Translations under genes and position numbers: made by a program
Notes under the pieces: model-generated
Told to the model about the DNA's origin: nothing
The model's database searches: none
What the model saw: only the letters and a program-made list of their open reading frames with translations
NCBI GenBank assembly: GCA_045594025.1
Contig: JAZNXS010000032.1
Location: forward strand, 1 to 15,533
Origin: Scatosoma sp045594025
GTDB taxonomy: Bacteria > Bacillota > Clostridia > Christensenellales > Borkfalkiaceae
DNA length: 15,533 nt
Reading direction: 5' to 3'
Shown here: positions 1 through 6,141 of the stretch, in pieces
Layout of the letters: each line of letters opens with the position of its first letter
Position numbering within the stretch: the stretch's first letter is position 1

Positions 1-128
1 TGTGCAGAGGGGTAATTTTTTTTCAATTCATTGACGTATTTGCTACCGTCGGCAACGATTGCGTTGCCGTTTTCGCTAGGGTTAATACCGTATCCGTCCA
101 TAATGATAATAGCGTAAGGTTTTTTCAT
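1..128 (-). CDS. gpmI: 2,3-bisphosphoglycerate-independent phosphoglycerate mutase (N-terminal part, cut by window edge)
   Basis: Only the first 42 codons are inside the window; the rest lies beyond the left edge. The protein begins MKKPYAIIIMDGYGINPSEN and continues with GNAIVADG and NELKKNYPSA. This matches the N-terminus of cofactor-independent phosphoglycerate mutase, where the Asp of the DGYG/DGWG motif (Asp11 here) is a metal ligand and the GNAI segment is conserved. The enzyme interconverts 3- and 2-phosphoglycerate in the cytoplasm. The ATG at 126-128 follows an AAGGAG site (134-139) with 5 nt between. It is the third gene after pgk and tpiA on the same strand, the usual glycolytic cluster order in Bacillota. 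The nucleophilic Ser and the rest of the metal site cannot be seen. The call rests on this short segment plus the context. Confidence 0.88.
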   Translation of the reverse strand, partial: MKKPYAIIIMDGYGINPSENGNAIVADGSKYVNELKKNYPSA

Positions 129-137
129 TTTTTCTCC

Positions 138-163
138 TTGCGCAACGCATATATGCGTCGCAA
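138..163 (-). other. Near-palindromic hairpin at the gpmI ribosome binding site
   Basis: ACGCATATATGCGT at 145-158 is a perfect 14-bp palindrome. It is flanked by a second pair, TTGCG (138-142) with CGCAA (159-163), so the whole forms an imperfect stem with a 2-nt bulge. In the gpmI mRNA it lies directly before the AAGGAG site and its end overlaps that site (134-139). It could affect gpmI translation or be an mRNA processing or stability structure. The CGCA-TATA-TGCG core resembles the CGCA-TCTC-TGCG hairpin inside the neighbouring 97-bp repeats (10 of 12 bases), so it may be a degenerate end of the same element. Confidence 0.5.
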
Positions 164-167
164 TACT

Positions 168-264
168 TCGTCGAGCTTGCGTTTTGTTTTGGTCACGTAC
201 GCTTGAGTACGCTCCCTGCAACAAAGCCGCGCTCTCCTCGTCTTGCTCGCATCTCTGCGTTGCT
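168..264 (-). repeat. 97-bp direct repeat, copy 1
   Basis: This copy is identical over all 97 bases to positions 284-380. Read on the minus strand (the strand of the operon mRNA) it contains a CGCA-GAGA-TGCG hairpin with a GNRA-type loop (248-259). An outer GCAAC/GTTGC pair can close a larger fold around that hairpin. A further CGTAC/GTACG stem has a 6-nt loop. Both copies are preceded on the plus strand by CAATAC (161-166 and 272-277), so the true unit may extend a few bases further with a small indel. No transposase or gene is associated with it. It may be a member of a dispersed intergenic repeat family, but only these two copies are visible. Confidence 0.9.
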
Positions 265-283
265 GTCTGTTCAATACATTTCG

Positions 284-380
284 TCGTCGAGCTTGCGTTT
301 TGTTTTGGTCACGTACGCTTGAGTACGCTCCCTGCAACAAAGCCGCGCTCTCCTCGTCTTGCTCGCATCTCTGCGTTGCT
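284..380 (-). repeat. 97-bp direct repeat, copy 2
   Basis: This is the second perfect copy, offset by 116 bp from the first, with a 19-bp spacer (265-283). Complete identity over 97 non-coding bases suggests recent duplication or ongoing gene conversion. The flanks diverge immediately on the tpiA side (ATCG after this copy, GTCT after copy 1), which defines that boundary sharply. Confidence 0.9.
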
Positions 381-390
381 ATCGTTTTTA

Positions 391-437
391 ACTCAAAAGG
401 AAGGGGCAGGTACGCGTTGAATGCGAAACAGCCCCTT
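391..437 (-). terminator. Hairpin downstream of tpiA, weak terminator or processing stem
   Basis: AAGGGGC (401-407) pairs with GCCCCTT (431-437), a 7-bp GC-rich stem with a 23-nt loop, starting 17 nt after the tpiA stop. On the minus strand the stem is followed by CCTTTTGAG, so the U-tract is short. It may terminate part of the transcripts, protect the tpiA mRNA 3' end, or both. Full termination would leave gpmI without an obvious promoter. Confidence 0.4.
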
Positions 438-454
438 TCAAATGACAATATATT

Positions 455-1201
455 TTACTTGTCGAAATTAACGATTGCAGCGAAGTCGGGAGCTTTCAAG
501 GAAGCGCCGCCGATCAAGCCGCCGTCGATTTCGGGCATAGCCATAAGTTCCTTGCAGTTGCCTGCGTTCATGCTGCCGCCGTACTGGATACGAAGAGCCG
601 CCGCGCAGTTGGGGCAGAACATTTCGCCAACCGTTTTACGGATGAAAGCGATGGTTTCGTTTGCCTGCTCAGCGGTAGCGGTTTTACCCGTGCCGATTGC
701 CCATACGGGTTCGTATGCGATCACGATTTTCGTGATATCTTCGATACCCTTCAAGCCTTCGTGGATTTGCGTTGCAAGTACTTCTTCCGTCTTGCCCGTT
801 TCTCTTTCTTCCAACGATTCGCCGATGCAAACGATGGGGGTAAGTCCGTTTGCAAGCGCGGTAAGCGTTCTCTTGTTTACGGTTTCGTCCGTTTCAGCGA
901 AGTACTGACGGCGTTCGCTGTGACCGATGATAACGTATTCTACGCCATATTCCAAAAGCATCGCCGCAGAGATTTCGCCCGTGTAAGCGCCTTTTTCTGC
1001 GAAGTGTACGTTTTCAGCACCAAGCTTGATGTTCGTGCCTTTGATTGCTTCGCTGATAGCGGGGATATTGATGGCGGGAACGCATACGACTACGTCGCAA
1101 TTTGCTTCCGTAACGAGGGGAGCGATTGCATTGACGAGCGCAACGCCCTGAGATGCCGTGTTGTTCATTTTCCAGTTGCCTGCAATAATAGGTTTACGCA
1201 T
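455..1201 (-). CDS. tpiA: Triosephosphate isomerase
   Basis: A cytoplasmic TIM-barrel enzyme of 248 residues, the usual length, that interconverts dihydroxyacetone phosphate and glyceraldehyde 3-phosphate. Visible signatures are AGNWKMN near the N-terminus with substrate-binding Asn9 and Lys11, the electrophilic His94 in IIGHSERR, the catalytic base Glu164 in AYEPVWAIGTGK with the mobile loop 6 just after it, YGGS at 207-210, and the phosphate-binding GG at 231-232. A CPNC pair (196-199) lies before the YGGS strand; I attach no function to it. The ATG at 1199-1201 has an AAAAGGAG site (1210-1217) 8 nt upstream. It lies 85 bp after pgk and no promoter is evident between them, so it is probably co-transcribed with pgk. 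Confidence 0.98.
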   Translation of the reverse strand: MRKPIIAGNWKMNNTASQGVALVNAIAPLVTEANCDVVVCVPAINIPAISEAIKGTNIKLGAENVHFAEKGAYTGEISAAMLLEYGVEYVIIGHSERRQYFAETDETVNKRTLTALANGLTPIVCIGESLEERETGKTEEVLATQIHEGLKGIEDITKIVIAYEPVWAIGTGKTATAEQANETIAFIRKTVGEMFCPNCAAALRIQYGGSMNAGNCKELMAMPEIDGGLIGGASLKAPDFAAIVNFDK

Positions 1202-1252
1202 AATTATAACTCCTTTTGAAGTGATCTGCTTTTGTGGTAATTTACATAGTAG

Positions 1253-1275
1253 GAGGGCGAATGATATCCGCCCTC
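1253..1275 (-). other. Intercistronic hairpin between pgk and tpiA
   Basis: GAGGGCG (1253-1259) pairs perfectly with CGCCCTC (1269-1275) around a 9-nt loop, 11 nt after the pgk stop. On the minus strand it is followed by CTACTATG rather than a U-run, so it is unlikely to be an efficient intrinsic terminator. It more probably stabilises the upstream pgk mRNA end or modulates relative expression of pgk and tpiA. Confidence 0.55.
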
Positions 1276-1286
1276 ACAGTATTTTC

Positions 1287-2603
1287 TTATTTGTCGTTGA
1301 GACAAGCGATGCCGGGAAGCACTTTGCCTTCAAAAAGTTCGAGGGAAGCGCCGCCACCCGTGGAAATATGGCTCATCTTATCGGCGAAACCGAGAACCTG
1401 TACAGCCGCTGCACTGTCGCCGCCGCCGATGATGGTTGTAGCCTTGCCGTGAACGTCAGCAAGCGCCTGAGCAACTGCTTTCGTACCTGCTGCGAGGATA
1501 GGGTTTTCGAATACGCCCATAGGGCCGTTCCAAATAACCGACTTCGCGCAAGCAACCGTTTCTGCGAAGAGCTTCTTCGTTTCAGGGCCGATATCAAGAC
1601 CCATCATATCGTCGGGGATTGCGTTGGAGGGAACAACCGTCGTTTCGATGGGAGCATCGATGGGGTTGGGGAATTCCTTTGCCGCAACGGTATCTACGGG
1701 AAGAAGAATCTTCTTGCCGAGGGATTCCGCTTTCTTCAACATTTCAAGGCAGTAATCGATTTTTTCGTCGTCCACGAGGGAGGTACCGATGCTGCCGCCT
1801 TTTGCTTTCAAGAAGGTGTATGCCATACCGCCGCCGATAACGAGGGTATCGCATTTTTCAAGCAAGTTGGAGATAACGTTCAGCTTGTCCGCAACTTTTG
1901 CACCGCCGAGAATGGCAACGAAAGGTCTTTCGGGATTTTCAAGAGTATCCGCCATTACGGAGAGTTCCTTTTCGATAAGGAAACCGCAAGCCGCCGTCTG
2001 CACCAAACCTTCTTCTACGATACCTGCCGTAGAGGAGTGAGAACGGTGTGCCGTACCGAAAGCGTCGTTTACATAAACTTCGCAATAGCTTGCAAGCGCC
2101 TGCATGAATTCAGGAGCTTTCTTTTCTTCGCCCTTGTGGAAACGAAGGTTTTCAAGTAATACGCATTCGCCTTCTTTGCAAGCGGCAACCTTAGCCTTTG
2201 CGTCTTCGCCGATAACGTCGGAAGCGAAAGCTACCTTGCCGTCCAAAAGCTCGTTAAGGCGAGCTGCAACAGGTGCAAGCGAAAGCTTCTTCACGTCCTT
2301 CTTAGCCTTTTCAAGGAATTCAGCAGTAGCTGCAGCCTGTTCGGATTCGGGAAGAGCAGCAACTTTGCCTTTTTCTTTCTTATTGAGTTCGAGTTTTGCG
2401 TCGAAAACGTTGTGGGGTTTGCCCATATGCGAGCAAAGCACAACCTTTGCGCCCTGTTCCATCAAATACTTAATGGTGGGCAAAGCGCCGATAATACGGT
2501 TTTCATCGGTGATGACGCCGTCTTTCATGGGTACGTTGAAGTCGCATCTGACGAGGACTTTTTTGCCTTTAACGTCTACGTCTTTTACGGTTTTCTTGTT
2601 CAT
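1287..2603 (-). CDS. pgk: Phosphoglycerate kinase with an extra N-domain segment
   Basis: A cytoplasmic glycolytic kinase that transfers the acyl phosphate of 1,3-bisphosphoglycerate to ADP. Motifs in order: RCDFNVP (19-25), Arg36, SHMGKP (58-63), ENLRF (151-155), NDAFGTAHR (179-187), GGAKV (233-237), GPMGVFE (360-366), GGGDS (393-397) and STGGGASLE (414-422). The protein has 438 residues against roughly 390-400 for typical bacterial enzymes. The excess lies between SHMGKP and SLAPVA (about residues 64-107), a charged Lys/Glu/Ala-rich stretch. The last basic residue of the SHLGRP motif is Lys instead of Arg. I chose the ATG at 2601-2603. A GTG seven codons upstream is in frame but overlaps the AAGGAG site (2616-2621), so it is unlikely to be used. 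First gene of the pgk-tpiA-gpmI transcript, with its own promoter. Confidence 0.97.
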   Translation of the reverse strand: MNKKTVKDVDVKGKKVLVRCDFNVPMKDGVITDENRIIGALPTIKYLMEQGAKVVLCSHMGKPHNVFDAKLELNKKEKGKVAALPESEQAAATAEFLEKAKKDVKKLSLAPVAARLNELLDGKVAFASDVIGEDAKAKVAACKEGECVLLENLRFHKGEEKKAPEFMQALASYCEVYVNDAFGTAHRSHSSTAGIVEEGLVQTAACGFLIEKELSVMADTLENPERPFVAILGGAKVADKLNVISNLLEKCDTLVIGGGMAYTFLKAKGGSIGTSLVDDEKIDYCLEMLKKAESLGKKILLPVDTVAAKEFPNPIDAPIETTVVPSNAIPDDMMGLDIGPETKKLFAETVACAKSVIWNGPMGVFENPILAAGTKAVAQALADVHGKATTIIGGGDSAAAVQVLGFADKMSHISTGGGASLELFEGKVLPGIACLNDK

Positions 2604-2646
2604 AGAGTAAAAATTCTCCTTCACTTAATATTTTGCATACACATAT

Positions 2647-2675
2647 ATAATACCCATTTTTTTTTCGTTTGTCAA
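2647..2675 (-). promoter_or_regulatory. Predicted sigma-A promoter of the pgk-tpiA-gpmI operon
   Basis: On the minus strand, TTGACA (2670-2675) is followed by a 17-bp spacer and TATTAT (2647-2652), a near-consensus vegetative promoter. Transcription would start near 2640, giving a 5' UTR of about 37 nt before pgk. AT-rich sequence lies upstream. The absence of gapA on this side means pgk leads the operon here. Confidence 0.85.
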
Positions 2676-2713
2676 CTTTTTCAAAAAATAATCCAAAAAA
2701 ACTTTTGCAAATG

Positions 2714-2742
2714 TTGACGGAAAGCAGAAATTGTGATATAAT
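2714..2742 (+). promoter_or_regulatory. Predicted sigma-A promoter of thyA-folA
   Basis: TTGACG (2714-2719), a 17-bp spacer and TATAAT (2737-2742), with TGA immediately before the -10 box making it an extended -10 promoter. Transcription would start near 2749, about 24 nt before the thyA ATG. It is divergent from the pgk promoter; the two -35 boxes are 38 bp apart. Confidence 0.87.
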
Positions 2743-2772
2743 AACCAAGATAAAAACGTAGGAGAAAGTGCT

Positions 2773-3603
2773 ATGAGCAGAGCTGACGAAATTTTTGCGC
2801 AAAATATGACGGATATCATGGAAAACGGATTTTGGGATACGGAGCTGGACGTTCGTCCTAAGTGGGAGGACGGTACCCCTGCGCATACCGTGAAAAAATT
2901 CGGTATTGTCAACCGTTATAACTTGCAAGAGGAGTTTCCGATTCTGACCATGCGCAGAACGGCGTTTAAGTCCTGCGTGGACGAGCTTTTATGGATTTGG
3001 CAGAAAAAGAGCAACAACATCCACGACTTAAACTCTCATATTTGGGATAGCTGGGCGGATGAAAACGGCTCGATCGGTAAGGCGTACGGTTATCAGCTCG
3101 GCGTTAAGCACAAGTACAAAGAGGGCGAGTTCGACCAGGTAGATAGGGTGCTTTACGATTTGAAGCACAACCCTGCGAGCCGTCGTATTATGACGAATAT
3201 CTATACGTTCCAGGACTTGCATGAAATGAATTTGTATCCTTGCGCATATTCGATGACGTTTAACGTGTCGGGGGATACGTTGAACGGGATTTTGAATCAG
3301 CGCTCCAACGATATGCTGACGGCGAACAACTGGAACGTGGTGCAGTATGCTGTTTTACTCATCATGATGGCGCAGGTTTCGGGATTAAAGGTCGGTGAAC
3401 TCGTACATGTTATCGCCGACGCGCATATTTACGATAGACATATTCCGCTTGTGAAGGAGGTTTTACAAAATCCTCGTCATAAAGCGCCGAAGCTCATCGT
3501 CGATCCCAACATAACCAACTTTTACGATTTCACCGTAGACAGTTTCCAGCTTGTCGATTACGAATATGAAAAGCTGGATAAGAAAATCCCGGTGGCGATT
3601 TAA
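2773..3603 (+). CDS. thyA: Thymidylate synthase (ThyA type)
   Basis: The enzyme converts dUMP plus methylene-tetrahydrofolate to dTMP and dihydrofolate in the cytoplasm. The protein has 276 residues, close to the family's usual length of about 264-280. Visible features are SRRI (137-138 Arg pair, phosphate binding across the dimer), the catalytic Cys157 in LYPCAYS, QRSND (176-180), NNWN (185-188), HIYDRH (218-223; His218 and Tyr220 contact the sugar) and the C-terminal KIPVAI. The residue after the catalytic Cys is Ala instead of the His of the common PCH motif. The ATG follows AGGAG (2760-2764) with 8 nt between. It is followed by folA after only 2 nt, consistent with translational coupling and with the need to reduce the dihydrofolate that this reaction produces. 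Confidence 0.97.
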   Translation: MSRADEIFAQNMTDIMENGFWDTELDVRPKWEDGTPAHTVKKFGIVNRYNLQEEFPILTMRRTAFKSCVDELLWIWQKKSNNIHDLNSHIWDSWADENGSIGKAYGYQLGVKHKYKEGEFDQVDRVLYDLKHNPASRRIMTNIYTFQDLHEMNLYPCAYSMTFNVSGDTLNGILNQRSNDMLTANNWNVVQYAVLLIMMAQVSGLKVGELVHVIADAHIYDRHIPLVKEVLQNPRHKAPKLIVDPNITNFYDFTVDSFQLVDYEYEKLDKKIPVAI

Positions 3604-3605
3604 TT

Positions 3606-4106
3606 ATGATTTACGCGATTGTACACGTCGATAAAGAATGGGGAATCGGGAAAGGCAACGATATGATGTTTTCCCTGCCCAAGGATATGAATTTTTTCCG
3701 TGAAACCACGATGGGGCATACCGTAGTGATGGGCGGGAATACTCTGCGTTCATTCCCCAATCAAAAGCCGTTGAAAAACAGAGTAAATATCGTCCTTTCA
3801 AGGGGGCAGGTACGCGATGATTGCGTAATTGTGCGTTCTTGCGAAGCCTTGAAAAGCGAGATGAAAGCCCGTGGGAACGAGGATATTTTTGTAATCGGCG
3901 GCGGCGAGGTTTACAAAGAACTGTTGCCCTACTGTCACGGCGCGTTTGTGACGAAGGTGGACGCCGTCGGCGGCGCGGAAGTCTTTTTCCCGAATTTGGA
4001 TTTGCATCCCGATTTCGTTTGCGTAAACGAAGGGGAGCCTATCGAGGATAACGGTTTGACGATTCGTTTTACCGAATATAAAAATGTAAACGTAAAGGAA
4101 TTATGA
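3606..4106 (+). CDS. folA: Dihydrofolate reductase
   Basis: Reduces dihydrofolate to tetrahydrofolate with NADPH. The 166-residue length fits chromosomal DHFR. In E. coli numbering, which matches here without gaps at the N-terminus, the catalytic acid Asp27 and Phe31 are present (LPKDMNFF). The Trp22 position is Phe (MFSLP), and the Arg of the conserved MGR motif that contacts NADPH phosphates is Gly44 (VMGGNTLRSF). PLKNRVNIVLS and VIGGGEVY (96-103) are the other landmarks. The start is 2 nt after the thyA stop with only a weak GGTGG upstream, so translation is probably coupled to thyA. A rho-independent terminator follows within 10 nt. The substitutions could affect cofactor preference or antifolate sensitivity, but this is inference. 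Confidence 0.94.
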   Translation: MIYAIVHVDKEWGIGKGNDMMFSLPKDMNFFRETTMGHTVVMGGNTLRSFPNQKPLKNRVNIVLSRGQVRDDCVIVRSCEALKSEMKARGNEDIFVIGGGEVYKELLPYCHGAFVTKVDAVGGAEVFFPNLDLHPDFVCVNEGEPIEDNGLTIRFTEYKNVNVKEL

Positions 4107-4113
4107 CAAAATC

Positions 4114-4148
4114 TTCCGTTTGGCGCTCTGCTGAACGGAAATTTTTTA
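4114..4148 (+). terminator. Rho-independent terminator of thyA-folA
   Basis: TTCCGTT (4114-4120) pairs with AACGGAA (4134-4140), a 7-bp stem with a 13-nt loop, followed directly by ATTTTTTAT (T6 at 4142-4147). It lies 7 nt after the folA stop. Confidence 0.85.
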
Positions 4149-4188
4149 TAGATATAAAAAATATTTTGCCAAAATGCCCTTTATTTTC

Positions 4189-4217
4189 TTGTCAATTTGC
4201 AAAAAAAGTATTACAAT
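4189..4217 (+). promoter_or_regulatory. Predicted sigma-A promoter of typA
   Basis: TTGTCA (4189-4194), a 17-bp spacer and TACAAT (4212-4217). Start of transcription near 4224, giving a UTR of about 29 nt that contains the AAGGAG site (4241-4246) of typA. Confidence 0.8.
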
Positions 4218-4252
4218 GAAAAGGTTGAATAGAACGAACGAAGGAGTCGGTT

Positions 4253-6079
4253 ATGATTAGAGAAGATTTAAGAAACGTAGCAATTATTGCGCACGTAGAC
4301 CACGGTAAGACGACGCTCGTCAACGAGATGTTGGCGCAAGGCGGGGTATTCCGCGAAAATCAGCAGGTGCAGGATCGCGTTATGGACTCGGGCGATTTGG
4401 AAAGAAAACGCGGTATCACTATTTTGGCAAAAAACACGTCGGCGCATTATAACGGCGTAAAAATCAATATTATCGACACGCCGGGACACGCAGATTTCTC
4501 TGGGGAAGTAGAACGTGTTTTAAAGATGGTAAACGGCGCGATTATTCTTGTTGACGCCGCGGAAGGTCCTTTGCCGCAAACCCGTTTTGTTATGCAGAAG
4601 GCGCTTGCACTTGGCTTAAAACTGATTATCGTCATCAATAAGGTAGACAGACCGGACGCTCGTATAGACGAGGTTGTCGAGGAAATGCAGCTGCTCATGA
4701 TGGAGCTTGATGCTACGGACGAACAGTTGGAAAGCCCTATCGTATACTGCTGCGGCCGTCAGGGTACGGCATCGCTTACGCCCGACAAGCAGGAGGAAAA
4801 TCTCAATCCGTTGTTTGATACGATTTTGGAGACTATTCCGCCCATGGATATGGACGTAGAGGGCGCAGGTCAGCTGTTGGTTTCCTGCATTGATTATAAC
4901 GAATTTGTTGGTCGTATCGGTATCGGCAGAATTGAGAGAGGGGTAATTCGCGCAAACGAACCCGTCTCCATCTGTAATTTTAACGATACCAAGATTAGAA
5001 CGAATTGCAGAATTGTCAATTTGTATCAAATCGAGGGGTTGGAAAGAGTGCTTGTCGACAAGGCGCAGGCAGGGGACATTGTCATGTTCTCTGGTATCGA
5101 TGGATTGAATATCGGGGATACAGTGTGCGAGCCTAATAAGGTTGAACCCGTGGAATTTGTGAAAATCGAAGACCCCACGGTAGAGATGACGTTCTCTGTT
5201 AACGACAGTCCGTTTGCCGGTAAAGAGGGAAAATTCGTCACCAGCCGCCAGCTTCGCGACAGACTTTACAAGGAATTATTACGCGACGTTTCATTGCGTG
5301 TTTCGGATACGGAATATGCGGATAGCTTCCGCGTTTGCGGTAGAGGGGAAATGCACCTCTCCATTCTCATTGAAACGATGCGCCGCGAAGGCTATGAGTT
5401 CCAGGTATCTACGCCTAAGGTGCTCTATAAGGTGATTGACGGTATTGTAAACGAGCCGATCGAACGCTTCGTTGCGGACGTTCCGGAGGATATGACGGGT
5501 CCTGTATTCTCGGCCATGGGTAATAGAAAAGGCGTTTTATTGCAGATGAATGCCATTGGAAACAGAATGCGTTTGGAATTTACCGTACCTTCTCGTGGGT
5601 TGTTCGGGTATAAGAGTGAATTTTTAACGGATACCAAAGGTCAGGGTATCATGAATACGATTTTCTATGCATACGAACCGTATAAGGGGGATATGCAACG
5701 CAGAAATACCGGTTCGCTTGTTGCGCATGAAACGGGGGAAGCGGTTACGTACGGTCTTTTCAACGCGCAGGGTAGAGGCACGCTGTTCGTGACGCCCGGC
5801 ACACCCGTATATCAGGGTATGGTAGTAGGGTATACCAACCTCTCGGACGATATCAACGTCAACGTATGCAAAACCAAGCATTTGACAAATACCCGTTCGT
5901 CGGGTAGCGATGATGCTTTGACGCTTGTTCCTGTAAGTAAAATGAGCTTGGAAGAATGTTTGGAATTTATCGCCGACGACGAATTGTTAGAGGTAACGCC
6001 CAAATCCTTGCGTATCAGAAAACGTATTTTGGATAGCGAACTTCGCGCGAAAGCAAGGGCGAAAGAAAAAATCAAATAA
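4253..6079 (+). CDS. typA: Translational GTPase TypA/BipA
   Basis: A ribosome-associated GTPase of the EF-G family, linked in other bacteria to 50S assembly, low-temperature growth and stress. It has 608 residues, the normal length. G-domain motifs are AHVDHGKT (13-20, P-loop), RGITI (53-57, switch I), DTPGH (75-79) and NKVD (129-132). After the G domain come the expected beta-barrel domain II, EF-G-like domains III and V, and the TypA-specific C-terminal domain with YKGDMQRRNTGS and the basic end KARAKEKIK. The NVAIIAHVDHGKTT start and ILAKNT after switch I distinguish it from EF-G, LepA and tetracycline protection proteins. The start is set by AAGGAG (4241-4246), 6 nt before the ATG. A HAD phosphatase follows in the same transcript. 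Confidence 0.97.
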   Translation: MIREDLRNVAIIAHVDHGKTTLVNEMLAQGGVFRENQQVQDRVMDSGDLERKRGITILAKNTSAHYNGVKINIIDTPGHADFSGEVERVLKMVNGAIILVDAAEGPLPQTRFVMQKALALGLKLIIVINKVDRPDARIDEVVEEMQLLMMELDATDEQLESPIVYCCGRQGTASLTPDKQEENLNPLFDTILETIPPMDMDVEGAGQLLVSCIDYNEFVGRIGIGRIERGVIRANEPVSICNFNDTKIRTNCRIVNLYQIEGLERVLVDKAQAGDIVMFSGIDGLNIGDTVCEPNKVEPVEFVKIEDPTVEMTFSVNDSPFAGKEGKFVTSRQLRDRLYKELLRDVSLRVSDTEYADSFRVCGRGEMHLSILIETMRREGYEFQVSTPKVLYKVIDGIVNEPIERFVADVPEDMTGPVFSAMGNRKGVLLQMNAIGNRMRLEFTVPSRGLFGYKSEFLTDTKGQGIMNTIFYAYEPYKGDMQRRNTGSLVAHETGEAVTYGLFNAQGRGTLFVTPGTPVYQGMVVGYTNLSDDINVNVCKTKHLTNTRSSGSDDALTLVPVSKMSLEECLEFIADDELLEVTPKSLRIRKRILDSELRAKARAKEKIK

Positions 6080-6141
6080 TACGCTTTTCGGCGGTTAAAC
6101 GCACCCATGTATGCGTTGAAAGGCAAAAAATAGGTAAAACC

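Larger units (their letters stand above)
129..454. other. 326-bp non-coding gap between tpiA and gpmI
   Basis: This gap is unusually long for an otherwise compact glycolytic operon. Read in the direction of transcription it holds a GC hairpin after tpiA (401-437), two identical 97-bp direct repeats (284-380, then 168-264), and the hairpin at the gpmI ribosome binding site. A reading frame stays open through both repeats on the minus strand (448 to 125). It would need a TTG start, has no ribosome binding site, runs through the hairpins, and reads the two repeat copies in different frames because the 116-bp period is not a multiple of three. I therefore treat the gap as non-coding. No convincing promoter was found in it. 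Confidence 0.75.

Noticed and set aside
125..448. Minus-strand open reading frame of 107 codons through the repeats
   Set aside because: It needs a TTG start without a ribosome binding site, crosses the tpiA downstream hairpin, and reads the two identical repeat copies in different frames. The openness follows from the repeat composition.
243..908. Plus-strand open frame covering the repeats and the end of tpiA
   Set aside because: It lies largely antisense to tpiA, has no ribosome binding site and no recognisable domain.
1158..2159. Long plus-strand open frame (333 codons) opposite pgk
   Set aside because: It is the antisense shadow of a highly conserved gene with biased codon use; no promoter, ribosome binding site or family resemblance.
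2731..2749. Weak Rex-like inverted repeat over the thyA -10 region
   Set aside because: The half-sites match poorly and the similarity is explained by the extended -10 box itself.
3797..3822. Short sequence in folA (GGGGCAGGTACGCG) also found in the hairpin after tpiA at 403-416
   Set aside because: A 14-base match with one copy inside a conserved coding region encoding normal DHFR residues; no matching stem partner there, so most likely chance.
6095..6121. AACGCA/TGCGTT hairpin between typA and the HAD gene as a terminator
   Set aside because: Only 6 bp with no following T-run, and no separate promoter for the HAD gene is evident, so co-transcription is the simpler reading.
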